A DNA stretch of 64,000 bases from Lepisosteus oculatus (GCF_040954835.1 NC_090708.1:27416001-27480000); one strand, 5' to 3'; shown: positions 10,062 through 21,677, counted from the first letter of the stretch. Made by a program: numbers and translations. Notes: generated by a model from the sequence alone, not told the origin.

Positions 10062-10377
10062 AGTATTAAAACAAGAAAGTGTTATTAGTAAAACACAAAA
10101 ACTTAAATAAATAACAAAAAGGATATACAAAATTTTGTCTCCTTTATTAATCTTGGGATACCTGGGGTTTGAGGATTTTGGGAAGGAGATAGAATTGGGA
10201 TACCTGGGGATAAGTGGGACTCCCAAAGTATCCCAATTCTATCTTTTTCCCAAAATCCCCAAACTCAACACCCCTGGACGCCCCATTGTCTCAGCATACA
10301 ATTGTCCAACCACATTCATCTCTGCTTTTCTCGACAGCCTTATGAGACCTTTGGTTGAAATGCTTCTCTCATATACA
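10062..10377. repeat. Spacer with long inverted-repeat hairpin
   Basis: Arms of 36 bases (10167-10202 and 10229-10264) are reverse complements with about four mismatches around a 26-base loop. The sequence TTGGGATACCTGGGG also appears twice directly (10154 and 10196). No gene or known element recognised otherwise. Confidence 0.7.
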
Positions 10378-11271
10378 GATGCAGCCATTCAAAATGCATG
10401 GTACAAACCCGTACCGCAGGCATCTACGCGCGCGCCACCGCGCCCTACCACGGTATGTGAATGGCTGGCCAAAATGACCGACAGGGGCACTTGTGGTGCA
10501 TTGGTCAGTAGTGAAAAGATTTAATCATTTAATCTCTTTACTATGCACATTTTAATCTGCTTAGTATTGAATATTTATATGGAATTTTACCACTAAAGGG
10601 AAATTTTAGTAGCTGAGCATAAAAAGAATAGGAGCATAACGCATCTGAAGGTCATAAACAATATTAATTTAGTAACATGGTCAGAAGGAGCACGTAAAAA
10701 CATTTCCGAAAAAAAAACATGTAAGACCTTGATGCTTAAAATGTTTAGGGAGAAATGGAATACTGGTGTGTATTTTTTCTTTAAAATACCAAGACCTGCC
10801 ATATACAGTACAGTTTACATACAGTAATATGTTTGTTCCTAATTTAGTATCTTTTATGAGCATGTGAAAGGCATGGTGAATTGGAGATTCTCAAGAATTA
10901 CTTTGTATGATTTGAAACAAATCCGTGATCGGATCAAAGAAATGCTGTGGTGTTACTTTTTGTCAATGAAAAAAAAATAAAAAAAAAATAAACGGTTACA
11001 AAGAACGTGGACCAGGGTAATACTTTGAGTTTACAGCTTGTCCAGGGTCATTCATTATTAATACTATTAGTAATATCTTTGGTAAAGACTTTGATGGCGA
11101 CAGCTCAAATGCTGTACATGAGAGGTTGAGCTTTATTAGCTCCACCTGGCGGTAATTCCGGATACTATTATCTTACTTGTGGTATTATGCGGTATTGTAA
11201 GGTAACCCACGTTATGACGTGTTATACCTTGGCATACCGCGTTTTGAATGACTGCATCTGTATCAAGGATA
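10378..11271 (+). mobile_element. CAGATGCAG-family DNA element, about 0.9 kb
   Basis: The left end is CAGATGCAGCCATTCAAAA; the right end is TTTTGAATGACTGCATCTG, its reverse complement with one change. Each end abuts TA, suggesting a TA target duplication. The left interior matches 1-122 (reversed) and 14294-14470; the right interior from about 10910 matches 54050-54415. There is no transposase, so it is a non-autonomous element. The two halves match different relatives, so it may be a composite. Confidence 0.55.
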
Positions 11272-11792
11272 CTAACCATGCCCTCCAACTTTTCAATGAT
11301 TTCCAGGGTCCAGAATGCTACATTTTTACCATGGATATCACGTCTCTCTACACCATCATTCCCCACAATGATGGTCTAACAGCCTTCAAGCACATGCTAG
11401 ATGCATTTAATAACCTTTTTTATCAGCAGGTTAGTGAAGTCACCATGGGCTCCAGGGTGGGACCTAGCTATGCCAATATTTTTGTTGGCTGGGAAGAAGA
11501 ATGCTTCTTTTCATCCTATACTGGCTTTGTCCCTGACCTCTACAAGCGATACATTAATGACTGCATCTGTGCTGCTACATGCTCTAATGACCAGCTGGAA
11601 CACTTCCTGCATCAATTCACTAAATCTCAACCGACCCTCAAATATACAGTTAACATATCTTCCAACATTCTTTCTTTTCTAGACATAAATGTATCTATTA
11701 CCAACCACAACTCTCCACCTCTGTCTATTACAAACCCACAGATTCACACAGCTATCTTCTGTACAGCTCATTTCACCCCACTCACACCATAA
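11272..11792 (+). pseudogene. Penelope reverse transcriptase, broken
   Basis: Visible RT motifs, in order: FTMDITSLYTIIPHNDGL (motif A region, with the DITSLYT signature), VTMGSRVGPSYANIF (motif B), RYINDCI (motif C, D to N change in the first catalytic position of DD), and FLDINVS (thumb side). A normal Penelope ORF is around 800 codons; fewer than 180 remain here. The N-terminal part is absent and a piece between motifs A and B has been lost. Confidence 0.8.
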
Positions 11793-12268
11793 ACTCTCTC
11801 CCTTTTTCACAGTTCCTCAGGCTACGTCGACTCTGCAATGACAACATGGATTTCCAGAACCAAGCACTCAAAATGTATTCTTTTTTCATCAACAGAGGAT
11901 ACCCATACCCATGTTATCGATAGGGCCTTCACACAGGCCAAAAACAGCCCTCAGATCATCAACTCAACCAGGAACTCCAGGTCTCACAACTGCATTCCTT
12001 TGGTGCTTCCCTACCACTCTAACACACTTTCTATGCCCAGGACCATTATTTACAACTACTCTATTTTACACGGTGATCCCTCCATCAGTACCCTTTCTTC
12101 TGACCGCCCAATCATCTCATACTGTCGACAACTCAATCTATGTAAACTTCTGGTTCACAACTCCTTTCACTGCACTCAGCAATTATCCCCACCAGGCAAC
12201 TTCCCTTGCAACAGAACTCGCTGCATCACCTGCAAATACATATCTAACAACACACTCATTCAGGGCCC

Positions 12269-12592
12269 TTGAGGTCAGTTCCAGATCACCCAGGTTATCT
12301 CTTGTACCTCAACAACCTCATGTACTGTATCTCTTGCAAAAAATGCCGAGATATCTATGTTTGGGAAATCGGAAAAAGACTAGGAGACTGCTTTAGAGAA
12401 CATGTTAGGGCTGTGAAGATTAAAGATTTCTCCAAGCCCATAGTTTCTTATTTCACCTCAGATGGCCATGATCACACTGATCTCTCTGTCTCTGTTCACA
12501 AAGAAGGGTTTTTTAACTCCCATAGCAGAAAGACAACAGAAACGAAACTCATCCTGAAACTAGGTTTACACCGTCCCCCTTCTCTCTGCTGA
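12269..12592 (+). pseudogene. Penelope GIY-YIG endonuclease domain, degenerate
   Basis: 107-codon frame. Residues CISCKKC, then IYVWEIGKRLGDCFREH, then SKPIVSYF and TETKLILKLG follow the GIY-YIG domain layout of Penelope elements. A better-preserved copy with IYIGETGRRLGDRFREH is at 58980-59328. The YVWE substitution removes the canonical YIG motif. The downstream 3' part seen at 59330-59600 is deleted here. Confidence 0.75.
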
Positions 12593-12725
12593 CACAGCTA
12601 CCCACCTGAACTTTGACATATCAAATTATCATTAGAAAATATACTTTACAGTACTTTATGCAATGTCCTTGTCAATAATAATCTATTGTAAATGTATTAC
12701 CTTCAAGGTACCCCTGAACAGAACC

Positions 12726-13677
12726 ATGAGCAGACCCAATATCAGTCTGCACTCTGAATTTATCATTGTTGGACTGCCAACCCTACAGGAACAGAAGACT
12801 GCACTCTTCATCATCTTCCTCATTCTCTTCTTGGCCACGTTCCTGGGTAATCTGCTTATCGTGGTTTTAATCTCCCTTGACCAAAGACTCCACATGCCAA
12901 TGTACTTCTTTCTGTGGAATTTGTCTCTTTTAGATATATTAATGACGACATCTATCATACCCAAGATGCTAGCAGGTTTTTTTAGGTCACAGAACCATTT
13001 CTTTCTCTGGTTGCTTTGGACAGATGTACTTTATCATCTCATTTACAGCTGTTGAGGGATTTCTTGTTGCAGCAATGGCTTATGACAGATATGTTGCTGT
13101 AGTGAAACCACTACATTATAACAGTTTAATCAACACCAAGGTTTGTATTACAATGACTACCACAGCCTGGGTGCTTGGCGTCCTTGCGTCTCTTTTGTCA
13201 GTAGCACCGGCAAGCACTTTGTCATTCTGTGGATCAAACCTTATCCTACATATTGTCTGTGATTACCGCACAGTAATGGTATTATCTTGTGGTTATGTTA
13301 CAGCTCAAATCAATTTTACCCTGTTAATTGCCATGATTGCAATCTGTATGCAATTTCTCTACGTCTTATGGACATATTGTAGAATCATAGCATCAGTAGT
13401 GAAACTGGAAACTGTGGAGAGCCGTAAGAAGGCCTTCTCAATGTTCTCCTCACATGTGACTGTCGTCTTTTTGTACTACGTTTCTGGTGCCATGGTTTAT
13501 ATTGGGTTGAGAGTTGAGAGTATCCCTCCTGATGGGCGCATCATCATTGGTGCAGTGCACTTTTTCCTCACCCCTTTACTCAACCCCATCATTTATAGTT
13601 TAAGGAATAAAAAAATCAAGGCAGCAGCTCAGAGGTACTTTATACTAAAAACACGACTAGGCCAAGTCAAAAAGTAA
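12726..13677 (+). pseudogene. Olfactory receptor pseudogene (one-base insertion)
   Basis: Odorant GPCR of the main fish OR family, normally in cilia of olfactory neurons. It begins MSRPNISLHS like its intact sister at 23309. The frame breaks at about 12988-12992, in the TM2-TM3 loop, where one extra base compared with the sister shifts the reading frame; the rest reads on to the stop at 13675-13677. Preserved motifs: GNLLIV (TM1), PMYFFLWNLS (TM2), MAYDRYVAVVKPLHY (end of TM3), KKAFSMFSSHVT (TM6; the usual C is F) and PLLNPIIYSLRNKK (TM7). The upstream CTTCAAG (12701-12707) resembles the acceptor of its sisters. Promoter module P1 lies 3.6 kb upstream. Sequencing error cannot be excluded, but the C to F change fits real decay. 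Confidence 0.9.
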
Positions 13678-13945
13678 TAAAATCAGGGATATTGGTGAAA
13701 GGGATCATGGTGAAATGTTTATGAATCTTACAAAAGCAATTTCAGAACAACATTTTACAAATATTAGTGACATTTCTTACTGTAATACTGTAATATATTG
13801 TTTACTATTGATTGTCAAAGTATTATACTTCCCATATAACATGTTAGAATTAAATGTTTGTAACTTTTTTGTAATAATATTATATTTATTTTCAAATAAT
13901 CATCTACTAATCAATGTAATTTAATTAATTATTTCTCAACAGGAG
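13678..13945 (+). other. 3' flank of the OR pseudogene
   Basis: AT-rich. The first 100 bases match the 3' flank of the intact OR (24257 on: ATCAGGGATxTT, then ATCTTAxAAAA), so this belongs to the duplicated unit. Confidence 0.55.
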
Positions 13946-14275
13946 AGTTTGGAAATAAATAATAACTGGCACAGTGCCACAGTAGTTAGCATTTTTGTGT
14001 CTTTGTGGAGTTTGTATGTTCTCCCCATGTTTGTGTGGGTTTCTTCCGTGTACTACAGTTTCCTTCCACAATCAAAATACATACTTGTAGCTTATTTGGC
14101 TTCTGAAAATAACTCACCCTAGTGTAAGTGTGTGTGTAACTGTGTGTGTCATGTGATAGCGTCCAGTCCAGGGTGTATCCTGGCTTGCACCCATTTTCTT
14201 GCCAAGATAGACTCTGGCTTCCCCTTGACCCTGAATTGAAATAAATGATTAGAAAATGAATGGATTGAAATAATT
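13946..14275 (+). repeat. Common fish interspersed repeat (SINE-like)
   Basis: Has the familiar string of blocks: GGCACxGTG...CAGTAGTTAGCA, GTTCTCCCCATG, GTGTGGGTTTCTTCC, then TCCAGTCCAGGGTGTATCCTGG and a GAAAATGAATGGAT tail. Other copies are at 24500-24625, 40785-40998 (reversed) and 54430-54600. Confidence 0.7.
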
Positions 14276-14470
14276 AATCACCCCAGGACACTACAGATGT
14301 AGCCATTCAGAATGTGTGTTAAAACCCTGTAATGCATTATAGGGGCTGCACTTTACTGTGGCAAAGATGATCGATAGGTGGCACTCGTGGTGCAATAGAT
14401 GTTGGTGAAATGATTGCTTCATTTAATCTTTCTACTGTGCATGTTTAAATCCGTTTATTATGGAATATAA

Positions 14471-15886
14471 TGTAGGGGTTTTGTGAATTTATTGGAACAA
14501 TTTATTAATTGTAACAGTAGATCACAAGGTGATTCTTTACGGCTATTTGAGGATCATTCATCAGAACAATCAGCAATGCATACACAATTCAAATACACGG
14601 AATACATTTATTAATACATAAAACTGTGCATATAAAAATGTATCAGTCTGTCTGGATACAGATGGCAGATCTTACTGTGAGGGTTACCAAAATGCAAGAT
14701 ATATAATCATGTAGAGATACAAAACAAGGAATGTACTTCAGTATATTATTCGGCTATACTATATCGTTAATCAGTCTCATTAATACAACATTAGATACTC
14801 AAAAGTAAATACATCACTCATATGAATTAAATTGATATCCACTTGTGTTGAGGTAACAATAAAATTCCCAAGATGCAATGTAGAATATTGAGTTATTATC
14901 CAGATATAGATTTGGATTTACTGGGGAACGGTCACGAAAAAAACTGCTGACAGGCTCTGTCGCAGCAGAGTTCAATCAGCGTCCTCTGGCCTGGTTCTGG
15001 CTCGGTTCCCAACCAATTCTTGTGCAGCTTCAAGTCAAGAAGAAGAGATTTTTGCTGCTGCATGCTGGTTAGGGTCTCTCCGAGGACCTCTCTCTAGCTC
15101 GTGTCTGGGCTGGGCTCGGAAAAAGGAAGTCTGTGCACAGAAACGTGACTTCACAGTCCAGAGCAAGTCACTTTACAATGGGAGGAAGACTGATTTGTTC
15201 CCGGCATAGTGTTACTGCTGAGTAAGAACTTATACAGATTGTCGAGAAAGAGTCCAACCATATGTTGCTCTGGTGACCAGACGCATTCACGGTAGAGCCA
15301 GGGGATTCACAAGGTCTTTTGCTGCAGCCTCAACCTCGGGCAGATCTGTTTCTATGTCCGGGCTTCCTCCTAGTTCAGCTTGAAACCATTTTTTCATGTC
15401 CCACACTCAGACAACAGTGGCAGTCACGTGATTAAATCTGAGAGAGCGCAAGAGTAGCAAGAGGAGTGAGGTCTGAGGCTTGTGCATTGCCTTTTAATGG
15501 GGAACGATATGGCTGTTGACTGGTCGATTGTTTGGCCGGCATTTGAGACCCAGGTGAGGTTACCACGCCCTGCAGGTTCCTGATTGGATGGTCAACTGTA
15601 GGAAAGTTTAACATTGATCTCTTGACCCCAGGACCATAAACCAGGTGTTTGTAAGTTCCTAGTGGGCCTGACCAGACATCCCAGCACCAGGAGTAGCCCA
15701 CCCATTATGATAGTTGGAGAATCCCCAAACCTGGGAACTGTTCTTTATCAGTAGACAAACACTTTAAATGAGAACAACATAGAATAGCTTCTCTGTACCT
15801 GGACCACAGAGATGAGGGAGAGAGGTCTCAGTGGAAAAGGGAAAGCAACACTTAATTCTGACTTGTTAATAAGCATTGCTGCTACA
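14471..15886 (-). mobile_element. Solo LTR (TGTAG...CTACA family)
   Basis: Starts TGTAGGGGTTTTGTG and ends GCATTGCTGCTACA, the same limits as the LTR at 6743-7953 and 51207-53951. Flanks are ATAA and TTAA, a possible 4-bp duplication with one change. It interrupts a repeat that continues uninterrupted at 10.56-10.6 kb (GGAATATTxATATGGAATT), which confirms both ends. No internal coding region accompanies it. Confidence 0.75.
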
Positions 15887-16839
15887 TTAATATGAAATTA
15901 AACAACTAAAGGGAAAATGTGGTAGCTGAGCATAAAAATAGCAGGAGCAGAATGTCTCTGAATGTCATAAACAATATTTCTGTAGGAATAGATATATGTT
16001 ATACATACTGTATATGGCTGGTAGTGGTAGATAAAATAAAAAAAACAACAGTATCCTACTTCCTTTAGAAACATTTTATGCATCAAAAACTTTCACTTGG
16101 TCACTTACTGTGGTTGTTTTGGAAAAGTTTTGATGTGCTTATTCTGACAATATTAAGGTTATACACATTATAAAAAACTAAAATGTTTTAACTTTTTCTA
16201 TGAATACTTACTCTTTTTATCGCAGTAAAGAACTATACTTTTTAAAACCCACTTAATAGGGAATATAATATGGAATCTTGTATCTTAAGAAATTAATAAC
16301 AATATTAATTTAAGGATCTAAATATAATATATTTATAGAGCTCAAAGTATTATTGTAGTCTACTTTCTTTGTAGACATCAGTAATGAAGTAGGAACGGGC
16401 AACCTTCCAGCCACAGGTGCAGATCATTAGCCACAGAGCCACCGCATGCAAGTCTTTTCACAGGTGGAAATTTCACCACAGTATGCATTATGTTACATTT
16501 TTAAGCATCAGTCAAAGCATTCTGAAGTCTATATTGTTCCAATTTTAATGCGATACGGAAGATAGTTTTGGAATTAACTTTTATGTATTCCATGGCAGCC
16601 AATTTATGTAACACAGCTCTGCACTTCTTTAACAAACATTTTATTTGTCACAAAGCCTAGGAGTGTTACACCCCGCTGTGTTTGTTATGTAGAATAAACA
16701 GTTTTGACTGGGGGATGGGGAAGGAATTTTCAGTAGCATGCCCTCTCTTGTCATTGCTTGTCACGCTTTAACATAAGGCAATTGGAAATCAAATGTCCTG
16801 TTTTTTTCAACACTAATTTTTCCACACTGTAGTTTTAAA

Positions 16840-18190
16840 ACTTGAGCAAAGACATGTCACATGCATACGGCCTGATGCTGTATGGTTTTAAAGCCACTAC
16901 AGTACAGGTTGTGGGAAATACATTTATTTGTACTGTATCAAAGTGTACCTTGGTCACAGCTCCCTACATTCCAAACGATGAGTGTTTAATTGTCTATTGC
17001 ACCCACTGTGTTTCGAACTTTGAGTCGCCTACTTCTTCAACTAGTTTGCAGAGAAATATCTAAATAAATTAACTATCTAGCCATTGCAAAGGGTACAACT
17101 ATACCAGCCACAAATAAATAAAAAATAACTTTTTTTTCTCCTGATAATAACTGTAACAAATTGTCATGTTTCACTTACTTGTGTAACAATCATGACAGTT
17201 CCGAAATATGAAGGTTATTAATTTTTGAAGAATTTACTACTGATACATTTCTGAGCGCCGTTAACAATATTAATTTATTGATATAGATATATGTATTTAG
17301 CTGGTTGTATCAAGATATTAATTTTATATATCACAGTATTTAAATTCACATTCATGTTCTCATAGCAGGGTACTGGGGTCCCCAATACCCCGGACAGACA
17401 AAGGTGATAAAGGTGTTAAAGATCCAAAGGGGTGTCTGTGGCAGAGTTCAGCACATTTTAAATTAATGAGAGGCTATGAACAGCAGCAGCACCTGTGTCG
17501 ATGTTAGTGGTTTTATAATTAATAATATAATAATAATAATTAACAATAATAATAATTAACACATCATATTATTAATTGCATTTTAAATAGATTATCTATA
17601 GAACATTTTTTTCTGTTTCAGCTCAATGGAGCAAATATAAAGTCAAAGCAGTCAGGATCTCGGAGTTTAACAAGTGCAAAAACATTTCGCGTAACAAAAC
17701 TGTGAAGGAAGCAGACCCTTTCTTTGCAATCAGTACACGACTTCTCACATTTCGAAACCTTGGATGGTATGCCTCAAGGACTCATTTATAGTATAATCCA
17801 AACTAAAAAGCTGCCGGGCACATTTTGACGTTCAGGTCAAACATTCAAAGTTAGCGTCTGTTTTAAAAGGCTTTGGATTCGTGTTAAGATTTGTATCAGT
17901 TTTAACTGGTAATACAATAGTGAATATAATTGAGGTTCTACTGTTTAAGGTTTAAGCTTTTAAAGTCGTGCAATGTCTAAATTAGGCAGGGACATGTCAT
18001 TGTTTCTTATTTTTGATTTTCTTTAAAAATGTTTTAAAAATCAACTTCCCACTTTAACCTTGCCATAACTATAGCAGGAATGTAGCACATTTGGGACCTT
18101 GTTCAGGAACTTTGATTTGTTTTGTGGAGCCAATATTTTTTCCTCGGTTCACACATGCTGCACTTGGAGTTTTTAATAATATTATTATTA
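16840..18190. repeat. Repeated but unclassified segments
   Basis: AT-rich sequence with blocks that recur elsewhere: GCCACTACAGTA at 16896 and 18829; CAGACAAAGGTGATAAAGGTG at 17396 and 18368; GGTATGCCTCAAGGACTCAT at 17768, with versions at 18639 and, reversed, 58602. Open frames here (for example 16842-17063) do not resemble known proteins. A run of TAATAA units lies at 17515-17575. Confidence 0.5.
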
Positions 18191-18227
18191 TTGTTTGATT
18201 TTATTTGTATTGTGGGTAATTGTGGTG

Positions 18228-18419
18228 TCCATCATGGCATTCAGTTTAGAGCAGTTTGAAAAATGTTGCAAGGCAGATGTTTTATCAATAGCCGGTTTAG
18301 GTTCTCAGTTTACCAAGGACATATCAGATGTTAAACTGAAGAAGGAATACACCCCAACACCCCAGACAGACAAAGGTGATAAAGGTGATAAAAATCCATT
18401 CAAAGGTGCAGTGTGTTAA
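18228..18419 (+). pseudogene. Possible gag N-terminus remnant
   Basis: The frame from ATG 18234 reads MAFSLEQFEKCCKADVLSIAGL, resembling the N-terminal helix of gag-like proteins of some fish LTR elements (x-EQF-x-KC-x-KADLL-x-IA pattern). The rest, with TDKGDKGDK, is unrecognised. The same ATG and peptide start recur at about 29276 (+) and 3640 (-). A segment matching the second half occurs reversed at 58.8-58.95 kb. Short, so only a suggestion. Confidence 0.35.
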
Positions 18420-19416
18420 CACAAACTCTAACAGAGCCGCTTGTGCGAGCAAGGTGACTTTCTGCTCAATTGCGTGAGAGCTACAGTACAGTCAGATGGA
18501 TTTTAAATTCTATAAGCAACATAAGCTGTTTGTCTAATTCACCTACTTTGTGCAGTATACGCTTTCTGAAAATGTACAATTTTGTCTCGTGCCAACTCAT
18601 CAAAGATTTATTTTTTAAAATTCTGAAATTTGGATGACATGCCTCACGGACTCATTCATGGGATAATCAAAATAACCCCATCCCCCCGCGTCTCACCTTT
18701 CGCTGTTCCACACACATGAATCCCATGAAGTCAGATCCACAGATATACCAAAAAAGTAGCTCACGCAACAATGAACGGCAATGAGTTTGTATACGGTATA
18801 AATATGTTATGATCGTATGTTTTCAAAGCCACTACAGTAGAGTATGTGTGAATTATTTTTTCTTTAAGTTAAATTTTCGTAGATGAAATTTGTATTAAGA
18901 CAAAATATAGATGTTCTTAATGCGGATGTAAACCTGAAAGAGACACATCGCGTTCACAACAAGCTATAATAGTGGACTACTTTATATATTTGGCTATGTA
19001 ATAAACAAACCAAAAGTAATTCTCTGGACAGGCTTTGAACTGCCTGGGTGCACCGTGCTACATTACATTCCATTGCTCCTTACCACTATATGGAAAATAA
19101 ATGTTTTTTTTTAAAAAACAAATGTCAAAATGTTTCCAAAATATCCACTTTTTATTTATATTTATATTTTACCTGCTAAGTTACACAATTCCACCTTTCA
19201 CTGCTCTACCTGGCGGTTATACAAAGTATTGCAACCGTGTTTCAAAAACACTGCGGCACTCTGCAACCCTTGGACTGCAAACTACTACAGTATCCCCTGC
19301 ACATTTTAAATGACTGGATCTGTATTTCTCTTTTTGTATCAAAGATGGAAATTCCTTCTTAAAAGTTAAAAATATAAAATTAACTGTTCATTAAGAGATT
19401 CATTGTTTCTCTTAAC

Positions 19417-20126
19417 CTGTTGGATGTGTTTTCTCCAGTGCTCACTTTTTCTCTCTCTGGATTAATAAGAGCTACAGCTACAGCTCTGCATTAAGTGGCC
19501 TCTGGGGTCACTGTGATAAACTGGCCATAAAAGTACGTGAGATGAGAAGAAGAGTTTCTGTAACGATGGCTGGGTTGTGATGAAAGGATCCAATGCAGAT
19601 GCAGGATTCCTGGGGCGGTGAGTAGGCGGACAGAGCTATCCAGGAGCTGGGTCGTAATCCGGAGGCGAAAGGTAGGTCAAGATCAGTAAACAGCACTGGT
19701 GGCGAACAATCCAAAACGAGAGACAGATACGTGGTCGGGACAAGAGCAACAGGGTCGATACCAAAAATAAACACAGGTAGTAAACAATCCACGGGGCAAG
19801 GCAAGAAACGTAGTCCGAAGGCAAAACGATGATGTCAGAAAATCCAGAAGGCAAAATGCAAGAAACGCTAGGTAGAGCCACAAGTAGGGAACTCAATACC
19901 GAGCATTGATATGCGAGTAAGAGCGGCTTAAATAATGCAGCCTGCCGCACGGTAAGACGTCTGAAGAGAATTAACACGTGCGGCGGCGTTTGTAATTATC
20001 CCCCACCTGCTGGGACTGATTAGACCTCTTCGGAGCTGGTCTGGGCTGGTTAGTGGTTGTTACAGTTTCTTGTCCAGCAGTTGTGTTCTGTGCTGGAAAA
20101 GCATATTGGACAGACTCAGGCTCCAG
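19417..20126 (+). promoter_or_regulatory. OR promoter and exon 1, module P2, split by a solo LTR
   Basis: ATTAATAAGAGCTACAGC (19461-19478), CTCTGGGGTCACTG (19500-19513) and CATAAAAG (19526-19533) are followed about 25 bases on by the LTR insertion at 19559-20064. Exon sequence resumes at 20065 (GTTTCTTGTCCAGC) and ends CTCCAG before the donor GTACGT (20127-20132). The next coding exon in this direction is the intact OR at 23309, whose acceptor CTCCAG ends at 23289; the intron would be about 3.2 kb. The insertion falls at or just after the expected start site. Confidence 0.75.
19559..20064 (-). mobile_element. Solo LTR in the P2 exon
   Basis: 506 bases starting TGTAAC and ending GTTACA, bounded by the 5-bp duplication GTTTC (19554-19558 and 20065-20069). 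TG...CA ends with a 5-bp duplication are the mark of an LTR left by recombination. On the minus strand TATTTAAG (about 19930) would be its TATA box. Comparison with modules P4 and P5, which run uninterrupted through this point, confirms the limits. Confidence 0.85.
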
Positions 20127-20869
20127 GTACGTGACTCACTGAACTGTATTTCATGCTTACAATATTCAGCTGTTAACTGATACCTGAAGCTATTATTTTC
20201 CATTTTCATTGAAAATAATATGTTAATCTTATAAGGTGATTCAGTTTATGCCATTAGAATTATGTAAACCTAATTTTAAAATAACTCAGGATTTTTATAT
20301 ATAATTTTCTTAAGACAACAGGAAGATTTTAAAAACTCAAGTAAGAAAGTTTAAAATATAAACTTAGTCAAGAGAAATATCTAAAGGTCTGCTTGCCTTT
20401 AAAGCTGTCTTCTAGGGTTGCTTTTTAATGTCTTGCAGAGATTTTGAACAAAGGGAACCAAAACTCTTTTAGTATTTTTGTTATTATCTTAAAACATTTA
20501 ATTGTGAGCAGTCAGGGGTTTTACAAAATTAACATATATAACAGATTTGAACTAAGTTTAATTTCAAAACAGACACAATTCTCACATTTTTTTCTGGAAT
20601 CAACACTGTTCGTATTAATCAGACATTAATAATTTTGTTGTTCTTTATGCTTGTGACATTGAAATGTCACTGGAAGTTCTTGTGATTTTGATTAGTGAAG
20701 CAGGCAATAAATATTGTTACAAATGGTGAGTTAAGAAAACATGAAAAATCAGGAATTGACCGATCAGTTTAGTAATAAGTAAAATAGTTATAGTAAAATA
20801 GTTAAAATACTCCCAACTTATAAGCAATTTCTCTAGGATATAGCCAAGTGGTTGGTATATTTAGTGGCA
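20127..20869 (+). other. Intron of the intact OR gene, first part
   Basis: AT-rich intronic sequence; the first 150 bases match the P1 intron (9156 on). No embedded gene recognised. Confidence 0.5.
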
Positions 20870-21677
20870 TGTAAATTCTTTGTTCTCTGGCACAACTTTG
20901 GTGAAAAGAGTAATAATCCAGACACACTTGGTTAAACATTTTTTTTTCCAATGACAATACCACAAACTACAATACACACAACAAAACATACATCACACAA
21001 ATGACTATATTTACAGAATATACAAACAAGGCATTTCAAAGGCCTTACATTTTAATCACCCAGAATACCCCCAGACTTCTACTAAGTATGAAACTCTTAA
21101 TACCTATAGAAGCCAAATAAGAGACAAGCTGCCTTTCTAAATTAATGTGATACAACCTACAGTTAAATGTTTCTCTCTACACCCAGGATGCCAATAAATA
21201 GGAGCCTATCTCCCTATTCTATGAGTGCACCCTAAGCAGGAAAGATGTCTCTGACCGAGGTATCTTTTACGCAGAAATCCAAGTTCCCTAAATCACAGAA
21301 TAGCAAGCTCTCTCTAGCAAGGTTCAAATACTTAGCTCTAGACAGGTTTTGTTTGGATGATAAAGGGATTTTCGCCTGCTGGAAGCTTCTAGTTCCAGCT
21401 TCTCTGGACTCTTGTCTTTCCTCTTTCTTCTTCCCTGATTCTTCTTGTCTCACCTCTCCTTCTCTCTGTGCTCTTAATGCAATCTTATATTGTGTGTTTC
21501 TTTACTGCTAATTAACAATCATTAACCCACAACTTACATAGGTATACCAAGGTAAACTTTAGAATGGTTTCTGATCAAGGGACTCCCACATCTCAAAAAA
21601 CATCCTCTCTTCTTTGAACCTAGAACTGTTTAGTCTGATAAGTGTCACAAACTTCTCAGTTACCTAAAACTGTAACA
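20870..21677 (-). repeat. Dispersed, probably LTR-derived repeat (copy 2 of 3)
   Basis: 21200-21677 matches 7954-8466. On the minus strand it starts TGTTACAG and is followed near 21200 by TTTATTGGCATCCTGGG, which resembles a primer-site position in the same way as 6719-6738. The remaining 20870-21190 part ends TGTAAATTC. I cannot decide whether the whole is one long LTR or an LTR plus leader. Confidence 0.45.

Larger units (their letters stand above)
11272..12600 (+). mobile_element. Penelope-like retroelement, 5'-truncated, RT and GIY-YIG parts
   Basis: A retroelement combining a telomerase-related RT with a GIY-YIG endonuclease. The first frame (to 11790) contains FTMDITSLYTIIPHNDGL, MGSRVGPSYANIFVGWEEE, LYKRYINDCI and FLDINVSI, which are RT motifs of Penelope elements; the catalytic YIDD is changed to YIND. 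Part of the RT between about 11400 and 11430 is deleted. After frameshifts, 12269-12592 encodes the GIY-YIG region (CISCKKC, IYVWEIGKRLGDCFREH), where the usual YIGE is YVWE. The element begins exactly where the preceding DNA element ends. It lies inside the intron of the OR pseudogene and is inactive. Confidence 0.85.
14294..19322 (+). mobile_element. Long CAGATGCAG-family element interrupted by an LTR
   Basis: Left terminus CAGATGTAGCCATTCAGAA (TA at 14292-14293); right terminus TTTTAAATGACTGGATCTG with TA at 19323-19324. The right boundary is supported independently: from 19323 the sequence matches the OR-promoter flank at 8887. Without the LTR insertion (14471-15886) it is about 3.6 kb. 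Sections of it recur at 2160-2480 and 57.36-57.6 kb (the 15.99-16.3 kb part) and 58.2-58.99 kb reversed (the 17.6-18.7 kb part). No transposase is recognised; it may be several nested repeats rather than one unit. Confidence 0.4.

Noticed and set aside
17515-17580. TAATAA-rich run as a CRISPR-like or tandem array
   Set aside because: Irregular low-complexity A/T microsatellite without spacers.
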